A program made the translations under genes and the position numbers. Below the pieces are notes generated by a model. That model worked only from the letters and a program-made list of their open reading frames with translations. It was not told where the DNA came from and did no database searches. From Ghiorsea bivora (lineage in GTDB: Bacteria > Pseudomonadota > Zetaproteobacteria > Mariprofundales > Mariprofundaceae), in contig NZ_JQLW01000001.1 of assembly GCF_000744415.1 (NCBI RefSeq), forward strand, positions 1-64,000: a DNA stretch of 64,000 nucleotides, read 5' to 3'. Below are positions 1 to 9,256 of this stretch, piece after piece (the first letter of the stretch is position 1; every line of letters starts with the position of its first letter).

Positions 1-389
1 CTGTGCGTAAGGTTGTCTATAAAGATGAAGAAACAGGTAAGATTTTCACCTTTATAACCAATCATTTTCATTGGTCAGCCAATACTATTGCAGGTATTTA
101 CAGACAGCGATGGCAAGTTGAATTGTTCTTTAAGTGGATTAAGCAAAACCTAAAAATAAAAACATTCATTGGCACCTCTATGAATGCTGTTATCACACAA
201 ATTATGGTCGCACTTTGCACTTACCTTATGCTTGCTTGGATGAAGTTTACATTCAACTTGAAACAAAGCCCGATGCAAATTATTCGATTGCTACAAATGA
301 ATTTGTTCGTGAGTAGAAACTTGATGGAAATCTTCAAGCCTCCCGAACAAAAACTTGAAAATACGAATCAATTGGGGTGGAAGTTTTGA
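1..389 (+). mobile_element. IS4-family transposase, C-terminal part (cut by window edge)
   Basis: The frame is open to the left edge, so only the last ~128 residues of a DDE transposase are visible. It carries the IS4-family Y-(2)-R-(3)-E-(6)-K signature (YRQRWQVELFFKWIK), which holds the catalytic glutamate, followed by the usual hydrophobic stretch after it. The stop is at 387-389, and the insertion sequence end should lie within the next few tens of bases, before lplT ends at 475; the inverted repeat cannot be confirmed without the other end. The fragment is intact as far as seen, so the element may be complete outside the window. Confidence 0.85.
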
Positions 390-474
390 ATACAAATCTA
401 AGTGGGACAGCAGTGGGTCAGAGCCCTTTTTATAAATAACCAACACATCTTCGTACCTTCCCCTTTATCCAAAC

Positions 475-1635
475 CTATGTATTTTCAGGTAATTTTTCCG
501 CAATGATAGTTGTCACCACCAAAATAAAACCACCCAATACCATCATGGATGTGGTTGCAGCCACCCCCATACTCACTGCAAAAGTATACACAGCCGTAGC
601 CGTCAACATTGCCGTATTTTCAAAGAAATGTTGCACTGCAACCGCATGCCCGCTACCCACCGATTGATGCCCAATATCTTGCAATACCGCATTCACCGGC
701 ACAACAAACAAACCACCGCACAAACCTGCAACAAACAACAACGCCCGCGCTACGTTAACATCATCCACCAACATCAAAGCCAAAATACTTAAACCCAAAG
801 CATAAGCTGCAAATCGCACCCGCCTTAATTGGTGCATGGGGATGATTTTAGGGGCTAAAAGTGCGCCGCATGCAATGCCCAGCGCAATAAACAATGAAAG
901 CAGTGAAATATCTTCAGTGGTGGACAATAACAACACCACAGGCGCCCAAGCAATAATAATGAGACGCAAGGATACTGCCGATGCCCAAAACAAACTCACA
1001 CCCAAAGTGGAAAAACGTGCTCTAGGGTTGGAAAGTAAGGTGGTCACTGTTGCCTTAAAACTACCCAAGGCACCCTTGGCTTCTTTTTTATGTGCCGCAG
1101 GCAGCTTGGACATCAACAACGCCACCACAGCCGAGACGGTGTATAAACTTAACACAAAAAGCAGTGCCATATGAATGGAATAATCCGCAACCTTCGCACC
1201 AACCACCGTGCCCACCAAAATCGCAACAATGGTGCTGCCTTCTACCCAGCCATTACCCTTCATTAAATCATCATCATTATCCACAAGCTCAGGTAGAATC
1301 CCATACTTAGCAGGGCTGTATGTCGCAGCCCCGACACCCACCACAGCATAAGCAATTAAAGGCTCCATACCCAACAGCAACATCAATGCGCCCACACCTT
1401 TAATGATATTGGCTAACATCAACACTTTGGGTTTGGAATGAGTATCGGCAAACGTGCCCACCCAAGGGGCTAACACCACAAATGCCACCAAAAAACAACC
1501 TTGAAGCGCAGGCACATACCAATCACCTTGCAATGCACCTTGCATCACCATCGCCACCGCCACAAACAACATCGCATTGTCTGCCATTGCCGTTAAAAAT
1601 TGGGCAGTAAGCAGCTTACGAATATCTTTATTCAT
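475..1635 (-). CDS. lplT: Lysophospholipid transporter LplT (MFS)
   Basis: This is a roughly 386-residue major-facilitator protein that would flip lysophospholipids across the inner membrane for re-acylation by the adjacent Aas. The N-terminus runs MNKDIRKLLTAQFLTAMADN and is followed by about 12 hydrophobic segments, including a GAATYSPAKYGILPEL stretch typical of LplT. The frame is open further upstream to 1740, but the ATG at 1635 is preferred because it overlaps the aas stop by 8 bases (ATGAATAA) and aligns with the family N-terminus. The length is close to E. coli LplT (about 397). Together with aas it forms the salvage pair that is a single fused polypeptide in some bacteria. Confidence 0.88.
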   Translation of the reverse strand: MNKDIRKLLTAQFLTAMADNAMLFVAVAMVMQGALQGDWYVPALQGCFLVAFVVLAPWVGTFADTHSKPKVLMLANIIKGVGALMLLLGMEPLIAYAVVGVGAATYSPAKYGILPELVDNDDDLMKGNGWVEGSTIVAILVGTVVGAKVADYSIHMALLFVLSLYTVSAVVALLMSKLPAAHKKEAKGALGSFKATVTTLLSNPRARFSTLGVSLFWASAVSLRLIIIAWAPVVLLLSTTEDISLLSLFIALGIACGALLAPKIIPMHQLRRVRFAAYALGLSILALMLVDDVNVARALLFVAGLCGGLFVVPVNAVLQDIGHQSVGSGHAVAVQHFFENTAMLTATAVYTFAVSMGVAATTSMMVLGGFILVVTTIIAEKLPENT

Positions 1636-3787
1636 TACCCGCCAACATCTTCTCAGCCAATGCTTGCGCTGCCACATAATGAATTTTACCCGTACCCAAC
1701 AGTGGTATCTCAGAGGTATACAAATATGTTTTAGGCACATTTAACTCATTAATGCCATGTTCTTTAACATATGCCACCAAATCCTTGCGACTTGGTGATT
1801 CTAGGGTACTCATCAGCACAACTTTCTCACCCTTACCCACATCAGGAAAAGCCAGTGCCACATGTTCATGCTCAGACCAACAGTGTTTACATAATTCTTC
1901 CACTGCCGTGAGTGAAATCATTTCTCCTGCCACTTTGGCAAATCGTTTGGCTCTGCCTTGAATATGTACAAAACCTTCATTATCCACTTCAACAATGTCA
2001 CCCGTGTCATACCAACCGTCTTTGGGTGGTTGAATTTCACTCGGATTATCATGCAACAAATAACCTTTCATCACATTGGGTGCTTTCACAAACAACCGAC
2101 CACCTTTGGGAATACCTGGAATATGCTCCAATTTGTATTCAATGCTGGGCATAAATCGCCCCACAGTGCCCAGCTTAAAATGCATGGGCGTGTTCACCGA
2201 TAAGATTGGGCTGGTTTCCGTGGCACCGTACCCTTCCAGCAGACGCACACCAAACTTCTCCATCCACAAATCGCGTGTTTCCTGTTGTAACTTTTCAGCA
2301 CCTGCTACAGCATATTTCATGGTATAAAAATCATAAGGATGCGCATATTTTGCGTATGCTGCTAAAAAGACATTGGTACCAAAAATGATGGTTGCATTGA
2401 TATCATAGGCCATTTCAGGGATAATACGATAATGCAGTGGCGAAGGGTAAAAGAATGTTTTGATACCATTTAAAGTGGTTAACATGGTGCCTGCCGTTAG
2501 CCCGAAAGAGTGAAACATAGGCAGTGCATTCAAACACACATCATTTTCATTAAATGAAATACTAGCACGTACTTGCTCCACATTTGCCAAGATATTTTGA
2601 TGTGAAAGCACCACGCCCTTGGGCACACCTTCTGAGCCCGACGTAAACAATACCACTGCTGCATCATTTGGTTTCACATGTTTAATCAACCTGCGAATAC
2701 CCAAACTTGGGAATTTCGCCATCACCAAACCTTTCAGCTTATGAACTATATTCAGGTTTTCTTTCAGGTCTTCCAAATAAACAACTTCAGCTTTGGTGGC
2801 AATCGCAGCGATAAGTTCATCCAACTCTGCCAATTCAATAAACTTCTTCGATGTTATCACCGTGCTCACACTGGCAGTTTTTAGCGCAGCAAGCACAGCT
2901 TTCTCACCTGCTGAAAAGTTCAACATAGCTGGAATAAGCCCGCGTGCCTGCATAGCAAAAAAGGTTAAAAAGCAACCATTGGCATTGGGTAACATCAAAC
3001 CAACACGCTCACCCTTTTGCAACGACTTGGGCAACAGTTGCTGTAAAACCATGCTGCGCGTAAAAATATCTGCATAATGCAACGGTGTACGCTCCAAATC
3101 TTCAATCACCTCATGTTTTTTACCGTGAATCACAGCCGCATCGAGTAAACTATCCCAAAGCCGTTGTTTATAGTTGGACGATTGAAACACCATGTCCCGC
3201 ATAATATCCGCCAGCTGCTCCCCTGCTTTATGCCTACGTTCACGGCTACTTATACCTTCAGGAAAAACCATGTTTGTTGGCGGTAAAATGGTTAAGGAAA
3301 TTTGCGGAAACCAACGCAATTTAGCCTGTCCTTGCATACGTGAAAGATGAGAGTACTGCGCTCCCTGAATGCACACGGGAAGTATAGTCGCGTCTGCTTT
3401 ATCCGCCACCATACCAGAGCCTGGATATACCTTCATCAATGAACCCGTAGAAGTAATTCTACCTTCAGGAAATACCACAACTCTGTGCCCTTCTTTGACA
3501 TGCTGAATCAAACTTTTCATCGCCATAGGATCGCTATGATCAATGGCAAATAATGACACAATACGTTTAACGGGTGCCATCCACCATTTATTATAATATT
3601 GCCCATGTATTGCAAAGCTGACTTTGATGGGTAAAAACAATGTTAATAAAATACCATCTAAGAATGATGTATGGTTTGCTACAATAAGGGCGCGTTCATC
3701 TAGGTCTTTAAGATGCTCCAAACCTATCACTTTCACCTTAAACACCTGTTTTAATAATATCTTAGCAAAAAACATCAACAATCTCAT
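1628..3787 (-). CDS. aas: Aas: 2-acylglycerophosphoethanolamine acyltransferase / acyl-ACP synthetase
   Basis: The 719-residue bifunctional inner-membrane enzyme has the same length as E. coli Aas. Residues 1 to about 200 form a PlsC-type acyltransferase with the NHTSFLDG (HX4D) catalytic motif near residue 38 and an FPEGR motif near 108. Residues from about 230 form an AMP-binding acyl-ACP synthetase with the P-loop-like LFTSGSEGVPKGVVLS and the later YGATETSP and YDTGD motifs. It re-acylates lysophosphatidylethanolamine delivered by LplT. The start codon overlaps the tetR stop (ATGA, 3784-3787) and its stop overlaps lplT, so the three genes form one transcription unit, probably under TetR control. 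Confidence 0.93.
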   Translation of the reverse strand: MRLLMFFAKILLKQVFKVKVIGLEHLKDLDERALIVANHTSFLDGILLTLFLPIKVSFAIHGQYYNKWWMAPVKRIVSLFAIDHSDPMAMKSLIQHVKEGHRVVVFPEGRITSTGSLMKVYPGSGMVADKADATILPVCIQGAQYSHLSRMQGQAKLRWFPQISLTILPPTNMVFPEGISSRERRHKAGEQLADIMRDMVFQSSNYKQRLWDSLLDAAVIHGKKHEVIEDLERTPLHYADIFTRSMVLQQLLPKSLQKGERVGLMLPNANGCFLTFFAMQARGLIPAMLNFSAGEKAVLAALKTASVSTVITSKKFIELAELDELIAAIATKAEVVYLEDLKENLNIVHKLKGLVMAKFPSLGIRRLIKHVKPNDAAVVLFTSGSEGVPKGVVLSHQNILANVEQVRASISFNENDVCLNALPMFHSFGLTAGTMLTTLNGIKTFFYPSPLHYRIIPEMAYDINATIIFGTNVFLAAYAKYAHPYDFYTMKYAVAGAEKLQQETRDLWMEKFGVRLLEGYGATETSPILSVNTPMHFKLGTVGRFMPSIEYKLEHIPGIPKGGRLFVKAPNVMKGYLLHDNPSEIQPPKDGWYDTGDIVEVDNEGFVHIQGRAKRFAKVAGEMISLTAVEELCKHCWSEHEHVALAFPDVGKGEKVVLMSTLESPSRKDLVAYVKEHGINELNVPKTYLYTSEIPLLGTGKIHYVAAQALAEKMLAGNE

Positions 3788-4380
3788 ACATCACCTCCCT
3801 CAATGTTAAAACGGACCAATAAAGTTTGCACAATATCTTTGATGTGCAAACCATCATCATCCAACTTGTTCAGCAGTGTTAGGGTACAAATCCCATGTAC
3901 GCCCGCCCATAACGCCCTCGCCTCTAAGGCAATGTCTTGATTAGACTTATCAGGATAGGCGCATTTCAACTGTTCTTCAAGCAGACGAAACAATTGTGCC
4001 CTATGTTTTTGATATATTTCAGGAAGCTCTACATCATCAGGCAAACGATGCTCAAACAAAGTCTGCCAGCGATTTGTTTCTTGCAATGCATAATCCACAT
4101 AACGCATCACCATGGCTTCAATCGCCGCATGACAATGTGTCGCATCTTGCACCGCTGCACGTAAATATTTCTCCAAAGCCAACAATGAGCGCATATTGAC
4201 TTCAAAAATAAGCAAATCCATGCTCTTAAATACTTGGTATAATGTACCTACAGCATAACCCATTTCTTTGGCAATATGTCTTGCATTCATCCCCTGCATG
4301 CCATGCTCAACAATACACTGCTCAGCAACATCAATCGCCAGCTGCCTGATTTCTTCACGCGTATGTTTTCCTCTTGCCAT
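3784..4380 (-). CDS. TetR/AcrR-family transcriptional regulator
   Basis: The 198-residue regulator has an N-terminal TetR helix-turn-helix (residues about 8-55, with a MNARHIAKEMGYAVGTLYQ core) and a C-terminal ligand-binding domain of the type seen in TetR proteins with a W-H-G motif (LWAGVHGICTL near residue 165). It is the first gene of the tetR-aas-lplT operon. Two copies of a TGAAC-N3-GTTCA palindrome lie in its own promoter, so autorepression, relieved by an acyl or lysophospholipid-type ligand, is the natural inference. The ligand is unknown. Confidence 0.88.
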   Translation of the reverse strand: MARGKHTREEIRQLAIDVAEQCIVEHGMQGMNARHIAKEMGYAVGTLYQVFKSMDLLIFEVNMRSLLALEKYLRAAVQDATHCHAAIEAMVMRYVDYALQETNRWQTLFEHRLPDDVELPEIYQKHRAQLFRLLEEQLKCAYPDKSNQDIALEARALWAGVHGICTLTLLNKLDDDGLHIKDIVQTLLVRFNIEGGDV

Positions 4381-4395
4381 AAGATCCTCTCAAAG

Positions 4396-4449
4396 TGAAC
4401 GCTGTTCATACCACCGGAACAGTAAAGTGAACACTGTTCATTATGTCAA
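4396..4449 (-). promoter_or_regulatory. tetR-aas-lplT promoter with two TetR-type operators
   Basis: On the minus strand a perfect -35 TTGACA (4449-4444) is followed after 17 bases by TTTACT (4426-4421). The palindrome TGAACACTGTTCA (4428-4440) fills the spacer, and a second near-identical copy, TGAACGCTGTTCA (4396-4408), lies just downstream. The copies start 32 bases apart, about three helical turns, so bound dimers would face the same side. The placement predicts repression by the TetR protein encoded immediately downstream. Confidence 0.75.
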
Positions 4450-4452
4450 GCG

Positions 4453-4490
4453 AAAAAAGTCAGGCTAGTCTAGTTTAGCCTGACTTTTTT
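4453..4490 (-). terminator. Bidirectional rho-independent terminator after pheT
   Basis: A perfect 15-bp stem (4453-4467 with 4476-4490) with an 8-base loop has A/T runs at both outer edges, so it can terminate in both directions. On the minus strand it closes the pheST unit just before the tetR promoter. Confidence 0.9.
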
Positions 4491-4505
4491 ATTTCTAAAA
4501 GGATG

Positions 4506-6863
4506 TTATCCGCGAAGTTCTGCTTTAAACTTCGTTGCCATTGCATCAATTACTGCTTGCATCACCTTGTCTGAATCCTCTTGTGTCAGTGTACGTTTGG
4601 CATCTTGTAATACAAAACGAATACCCAAACTCACCTTACCTTCAGGCACACCTTGACCATCATACAAATCAAAAATAGAGGCATCAACCAGCTGCTGCCC
4701 ACAAGCTTTACGCACAGTTTGTAGAATAACATCGGAAGTGACACCCTTATCAAACAGAAACACCAGATCGCGTTCAATCGATGGAAACTCGGGAATAGGC
4801 TGGAACTTGGCTTTTTTGCCCGTGTGTAATACATCCAAATTGATGGATGCCACAAACACATCATCGGATAAATCAAAACCACCCGCCAAATCACCATCCA
4901 CTTTACCGACATAACCCGCTACGGATTTACCAATAAAAATCTTTGCTGTTTGCCCTGCTTGTAAACCTTGCACATCATCATCTGCCATAAAACGCGCCGT
5001 TAAACCGCGCCCTTGCAACCATGATTCAATCGCACCTTTCAAATCAAAGAAATCAGCTTTTCGAGACTTCGCATACCAAGTATCTTGCTGCACATCACCC
5101 GTCATCAACCAAGCCAACATATTGGTTTCTGTATGTTCATCAAGCGGACCCGTATAAATTCGACCTTGCTCAACCAATGCCACACCTGTTTGCTGACGGT
5201 TCATATTGTATTTTGCCGTATTCAACAAACTTGGAAACATCGAACGACGCATCACGCTCATGGCTTCAGAAATCGGATTGGGTAATATCAAATCTTTATC
5301 ATCAACAGGTACAAATAAACGCTGCTCATCTTTTGAGATAAAAGCATAATTAATCACTTGCACAAAACCCAAACGCACTGCATCAGCAATACCTGTATCC
5401 ACCTTACTTGGTTGAATAGTTGTCAACGGTGGTAACACTGCAGGGATATTGTCAAAACCAATCACACGTGCATATTCTTCAGAAATATCTTCTGCCAACC
5501 GCACATCAGGTCTATGACTGGGTACACTAAAGTTTAAAATATCCCCATCATGTTCAATACCAAAACCCATACGTTCCAGCACTGCATCTGCCGTTTTAGG
5601 CACTTCAATGCCAAGACGTGATTCAATGCGCTGCATATTCACTTTTATTTGCGTGTCTTTAATTAAACTATCCGCATCACCTACGGCTGTAGTTTTGCTA
5701 ACTTGGCCACCAAACAAACTCACAATCATTTGTGCTACTTGATCCATAGCAACCGCAATCATGGCAGGATCAACGCCCCGCTCAAAACGCATGGATGAAT
5801 CCGATACCAAACCGCAAGTGCGCCGCGTAATACTAATGCGCGCAGGTCTAAAGGCTGCGGATTCCAAGATGATATTGCTGGTTTTTTCAGTCACACCCGT
5901 AGGTTCTGAACCCATAATACCCGCCAAAGCAATCACATGGGCATCATCAGCTATCACCAAGTCTTCAGCCTGAAGGCTCACTTCTTTGCCTTCTAAAGAG
6001 GTAAACGTTTCGCCTGCTTTGGCTAAACGCACAGTAATGCTTCCATCCAGTGTGTCCGCATCAAAAGCATGCATGGGTTGCCCCAAATCCAACATGGTAT
6101 AGTTAATCACATCCACCACGCCATTAATCGGACGCAAACCCGCTGCAATTAAACGTGTTTGCAACCATTCAGGTGAATCAACCACTTTCACCCCTTCAAT
6201 GCGGCAAGCCGTATACAATGTGCAATCTTCACTGGCTGTAACCGCAACAGTCGGCGCAACCACACTATCATCGGTTGTTACAACTTCATCACCAGGCTCA
6301 ATCAACGGCAGAGCATAATCTGCTGCCAAATCTCTTGCGATACCTCTTAGACTCATGCAATCACCGCGGTTGGGTGTAATGTCCAAGTCCAATACCGCTT
6401 CTTCAAGCTCGAGGTATTCACCAACTTCTTCGCCTACGGGAGCATCTTTGGGTAGAATCAACAAACCATCTGCATCTTCAGCCAAACCAAGTTCAGCTTC
6501 CGAGCAGCACATGCCAAAGCTAACCTCACCACGGATTTTACCTTTTTTAATTTTTAAACCATTGGGTAAACTCGTACCTACAGTGGCAACGGGTACTTTA
6601 TCGCCTTCCACCATATTCGATGCACCACATACAATGGCAAGATGGTCAACATCACCCAAATCAATTTTAAGCAGTTTCAATTTGTCTGCATCAGGATGTG
6701 GTTTCATTTCCACGATATGACCCACGCGAACGCCTTTCACACCAGCACGCGGTGTTTCAATACCTTCAACTTCATGCCCCAAACGTACCAAATCATCAGC
6801 AACATCTTGCGGTGTTTTTTCAATGGGGCAATGCTCTTTTAACCAAGAAAATGGAATTTTCAT
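4506..6863 (-). CDS. pheT: Phenylalanine-tRNA ligase beta subunit
   Basis: The 785-residue beta subunit of the alpha2-beta2 PheRS is close to the usual ~795. In order it has the EMAP-like tRNA-binding domain (about 40-150), the B3/B4 editing region (about 210-380), the B5 domain (about 400-475), a catalytic-like core and a C-terminal anticodon-binding FDX-ACB domain (about 690-785). It starts one base after the pheS stop and is followed by a strong terminator. It acts in the cytoplasm, charging tRNA-Phe; a tRNA-Phe gene lies elsewhere in the window at 21183. Confidence 0.97.
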   Translation of the reverse strand: MKIPFSWLKEHCPIEKTPQDVADDLVRLGHEVEGIETPRAGVKGVRVGHIVEMKPHPDADKLKLLKIDLGDVDHLAIVCGASNMVEGDKVPVATVGTSLPNGLKIKKGKIRGEVSFGMCCSEAELGLAEDADGLLILPKDAPVGEEVGEYLELEEAVLDLDITPNRGDCMSLRGIARDLAADYALPLIEPGDEVVTTDDSVVAPTVAVTASEDCTLYTACRIEGVKVVDSPEWLQTRLIAAGLRPINGVVDVINYTMLDLGQPMHAFDADTLDGSITVRLAKAGETFTSLEGKEVSLQAEDLVIADDAHVIALAGIMGSEPTGVTEKTSNIILESAAFRPARISITRRTCGLVSDSSMRFERGVDPAMIAVAMDQVAQMIVSLFGGQVSKTTAVGDADSLIKDTQIKVNMQRIESRLGIEVPKTADAVLERMGFGIEHDGDILNFSVPSHRPDVRLAEDISEEYARVIGFDNIPAVLPPLTTIQPSKVDTGIADAVRLGFVQVINYAFISKDEQRLFVPVDDKDLILPNPISEAMSVMRRSMFPSLLNTAKYNMNRQQTGVALVEQGRIYTGPLDEHTETNMLAWLMTGDVQQDTWYAKSRKADFFDLKGAIESWLQGRGLTARFMADDDVQGLQAGQTAKIFIGKSVAGYVGKVDGDLAGGFDLSDDVFVASINLDVLHTGKKAKFQPIPEFPSIERDLVFLFDKGVTSDVILQTVRKACGQQLVDASIFDLYDGQGVPEGKVSLGIRFVLQDAKRTLTQEDSDKVMQAVIDAMATKFKAELRG

Positions 6864-7937
6864 CTACTTAGCCCCCATTCTGCGTAAGAATCGCACATCG
6901 TTTTCAAAGAATAATCGCAAATCAGGAATACCATGTTTTAGCATCACCAAACGCTCCACGCCCAAACCAAAGGCAAATCCAGAATATATACTGCTATCAA
7001 TACCCACCGCTTTCAGCACATTGGGGTGAATCATACCGCTGCCCAACACTTCAATCCAACCGCTGCCTTTACAAATACGGCAACCTTTGTGATTGCAAAA
7101 TACACAACCAATATCTACTTCCGCAGAAGGCTCTGTAAACGGGAAATAATGGGGGCGCAAACGAATCGGTACATCTTTTTCAAAATAAGCTGACAAGAAA
7201 TGTTGTAGCACACCTTTTAAATGCGCCAGCGATACATCTTTATCCACCTTAAACACTTCAACCTGATGAAACATAGGTGAATGGGTCACATCATAATCAC
7301 AACGATAAACACGCCCCGCTGCTACTACCGCAAGTGGCGGTTCACCACCTGCATCCACACAAGCTTGCATAGCACGAATTTGTACGGGTGAAGTATGCGT
7401 GCGCAATAATTTTGTATCGGCGGTGCCTTCAATATCAAAGAAAAAGGTATCATGGTTGGCACGCGCAGGATGTTCTGCAGGAATATTTAAAGCATCGAAG
7501 TTATGAAATTCATCTTCAATTTCAGGACCTTCCGCCAGCGCAAAACCCATTTGAGAGAATATAGCCGTCATTTCATGCAAACCCTGCTGCACAGGATGAA
7601 GTGCGCCGGGCGTTGACGTGCGTCCAGACAAGGTTACATCAATACGCTCTGCATCAATACGCGCTTCTTTTTCTTTGCTCGCCAATAAAGATTCAGCTTT
7701 ATCCAAAGCTTCCGCCAATGCATTTTTGGTCGCATTTACAAACTGACCAATCACAGGTCTATCTTGCGGTGGTAACTTACCCACGCCTTTAAGCACACTG
7801 GTCAGTTCACCTTTTTTACCCAAATAAGCCACACGCAAGGCTTGCAATGCTTTTAAATCAGCTGCATCTGCAAACAAAGCCAACGCTTTCTCTTGCAGCG
7901 CTTGTAGCTGTGCTTTTAAAGAATCAATCTCACTCAT
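6864..7937 (-). CDS. pheS: Phenylalanine-tRNA ligase alpha subunit
   Basis: The 357-residue class II synthetase catalytic subunit has an N-terminal coiled-coil region (1 to about 90) and motif 2 and 3 regions around TSPVQIRAM, FHQVE and GFAFGLGVERL. An AGAGG-type ribosome site precedes the ATG. A hairpin with a U-run at 8041-8073 separates it from rplT, so pheST may have its own promoter or depend on read-through. The leader (7938-8040) holds two short inverted repeats, but no Phe-rich leader peptide was found. Confidence 0.97.
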   Translation of the reverse strand: MSEIDSLKAQLQALQEKALALFADAADLKALQALRVAYLGKKGELTSVLKGVGKLPPQDRPVIGQFVNATKNALAEALDKAESLLASKEKEARIDAERIDVTLSGRTSTPGALHPVQQGLHEMTAIFSQMGFALAEGPEIEDEFHNFDALNIPAEHPARANHDTFFFDIEGTADTKLLRTHTSPVQIRAMQACVDAGGEPPLAVVAAGRVYRCDYDVTHSPMFHQVEVFKVDKDVSLAHLKGVLQHFLSAYFEKDVPIRLRPHYFPFTEPSAEVDIGCVFCNHKGCRICKGSGWIEVLGSGMIHPNVLKAVGIDSSIYSGFAFGLGVERLVMLKHGIPDLRLFFENDVRFLRRMGAK

Positions 7938-8040
7938 ACGTTAAACCTCTGTTTAGCTGTGATGAATTGCCTACTCTCAAGGCAAGAAGTTTACCCCTTG
8001 TGGGTACCGCGCACTATGCGGTTCAAAAAAGTTTTGCACA

Positions 8041-8073
8041 AACAAAAATGGCAGAGTCATTACGACCCTGCCA
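8041..8073 (-). terminator. Rho-independent terminator after rplT
   Basis: An 11-bp stem with one G-U pair (8047-8057 with 8063-8073) and a 5-base loop is followed on the minus strand by TTTTTGT. A smaller palindrome (CCGACA/TGTCGG, 8089-8102) sits between it and the rplT stop. It would end or attenuate the thrS-infC-rpmI-rplT transcript before pheS. Confidence 0.8.
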
Positions 8074-8109
8074 TTCTCCAATCGAACATCCGACATCTGT
8101 CGGGAATAT

Positions 8110-8466
8110 TTATTGAATGTTTGCTTTAGCCGTTGCTGCAAGTTGCGCAAACGCTTCTGCATCACGAACTGCGATATCAGCAAGAACTTTACGATCTAGC
8201 GTGATACCAGCTTGGGTTAAACCAAACATGAAACGTGAATAGCTTAAACCATTCAAACGTGCTGCCGCATTGATGCGAACAATCCACAAACTGCGGAAAT
8301 CACGTTTTTTAACTTTACGGTCACGGTACGCATACTGGCGACCTTTATCTACCGCTTGAGTAGCTACACGGAAACAGCTCTTACGACGACCGTAATAACC
8401 TTTTGCAGCTTTAATAACTTTCTTATGACGAGCATGCGCCTGAACACCTGATTTTACGCGAGGCAT
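8110..8466 (-). CDS. rplT: 50S ribosomal protein L20
   Basis: The 118-residue basic protein is typical of L20 in length and sequence (N-terminus [20 protein letters not shown], then the [10 protein letters not shown] region). It is an early 23S rRNA-binding assembly protein. It sits in the canonical infC-rpmI-rplT order, 21 bases after rpmI. L20 feeds back on this operon in enterobacteria; no specific mimic structure was recognised here. Confidence 0.97.
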   Translation of the reverse strand: MPRVKSGVQAHARHKKVIKAAKGYYGRRKSCFRVATQAVDKGRQYAYRDRKVKKRDFRSLWIVRINAAARLNGLSYSRFMFGLTQAGITLDRKVLADIAVRDAEAFAQLAATAKANIQ

Positions 8467-8487
8467 ATCTTTCTCCTATCTACTAAC

Positions 8488-8685
8488 TTATGCGCCGGGA
8501 ATCAAACGATTCAAAGCTTTAACATCTGATGGTGCAACTAAAGTTGTACCACGGAATCCACGAATACGCTTCGGCGATTTTTTAGTCAAAATGTGTTGAG
8601 CGTTTGCTTTATTACGCTTCCATTTGCCGCTTCCTGTTTTAGAAAAACGTTTTGCAGCACCACTGTGTGTTTTCATCTTAGGCAT
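8488..8685 (-). CDS. rpmI: 50S ribosomal protein L35
   Basis: The 65-residue L35 begins [20 protein letters not shown] and is of full family length. It lies between infC (13 bases upstream) and rplT in the conserved operon. Confidence 0.97.
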   Translation of the reverse strand: MPKMKTHSGAAKRFSKTGSGKWKRNKANAQHILTKKSPKRIRGFRGTTLVAPSDVKALNRLIPGA

Positions 8686-8698
8686 TGTGTACCAACCT

Positions 8699-9214
8699 CT
8701 ATTTCTTCAACGGATTAATGATCATAATCATTTGCCGTCCTTCCATGTTAGGCATTTTTTCAGGTTTGCCCAATTCCTTTACTTCTTCAGCAATATGTTC
8801 CAATTGCTCACGTCCTTGCCCCGTATACGCCATTTCGCGACCACGAAAACGCAAAGACACTTTAACTTTGTTACCTTCTGACAAGAACTTACGAACATTT
8901 CTAAGCTTTACATCCAAATCATGTTGGTCAGTGGTGGCGCGAACCTTCACTTCCTTCACTTGAATCACATGTTGCTTTTTCTTTGCTTCGTTCGCTTTTT
9001 TGCTTTGGTCGTACTTATACTTGCCATAATCCATAATTTTGCAGACAGGCGGCTTGGCATTGGGTGACATCATAATGAGATCCAGCCCAACTTCTTCTGC
9101 TTTTGCAATAGCCTCATGGCGTTTCAAAACACCAATTTGTTCTCCGTCATGACCAATAACACGAACTTCTGGAGCTTCAATGTCATGGTTCACTGCTAAT
9201 TCTTTCTTGGCGAT
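8699..9214 (-). CDS. infC: Translation initiation factor IF-3, probable AUC start
   Basis: IF-3 prevents premature 50S joining and proofreads the initiator codon. The conserved N-domain ([13 protein letters not shown]...[12 protein letters not shown]) and C-domain ([21 protein letters not shown]) are present. The first conventional start is the GTG at 9193, but it lacks a good ribosome site and trims the N-terminus. In the same frame an ATC at 9214-9212 is preceded by AAGGAG at 9227-9222 with a 7-base spacer, giving a 171-residue protein beginning (M)[19 protein letters not shown]-3 genes are known for AUU/AUC/AUA starts that allow autoregulation, so this start is preferred. The stop is 13 bases before rpmI. 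Confidence 0.9.
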   Translation of the reverse strand: MAKKELAVNHDIEAPEVRVIGHDGEQIGVLKRHEAIAKAEEVGLDLIMMSPNAKPPVCKIMDYGKYKYDQSKKANEAKKKQHVIQVKEVKVRATTDQHDLDVKLRNVRKFLSEGNKVKVSLRFRGREMAYTGQGREQLEHIAEEVKELGKPEKMPNMEGRQMIMIINPLKK

Positions 9215-9256
9215 AAGTACTCTCCTTGCCAGCTTACGTTTTTTCCAGCTTCCCTG

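Noticed and set aside
7938-8040. Phe-rich leader peptide attenuator before pheS
   Set aside because: No short ORF with Phe codon clusters was found; only two short inverted repeats are visible.
9194-9256. Possible small gene between infC and thrS
   Set aside because: The space is taken by the ATC-started N-terminus of infC and its ribosome site.
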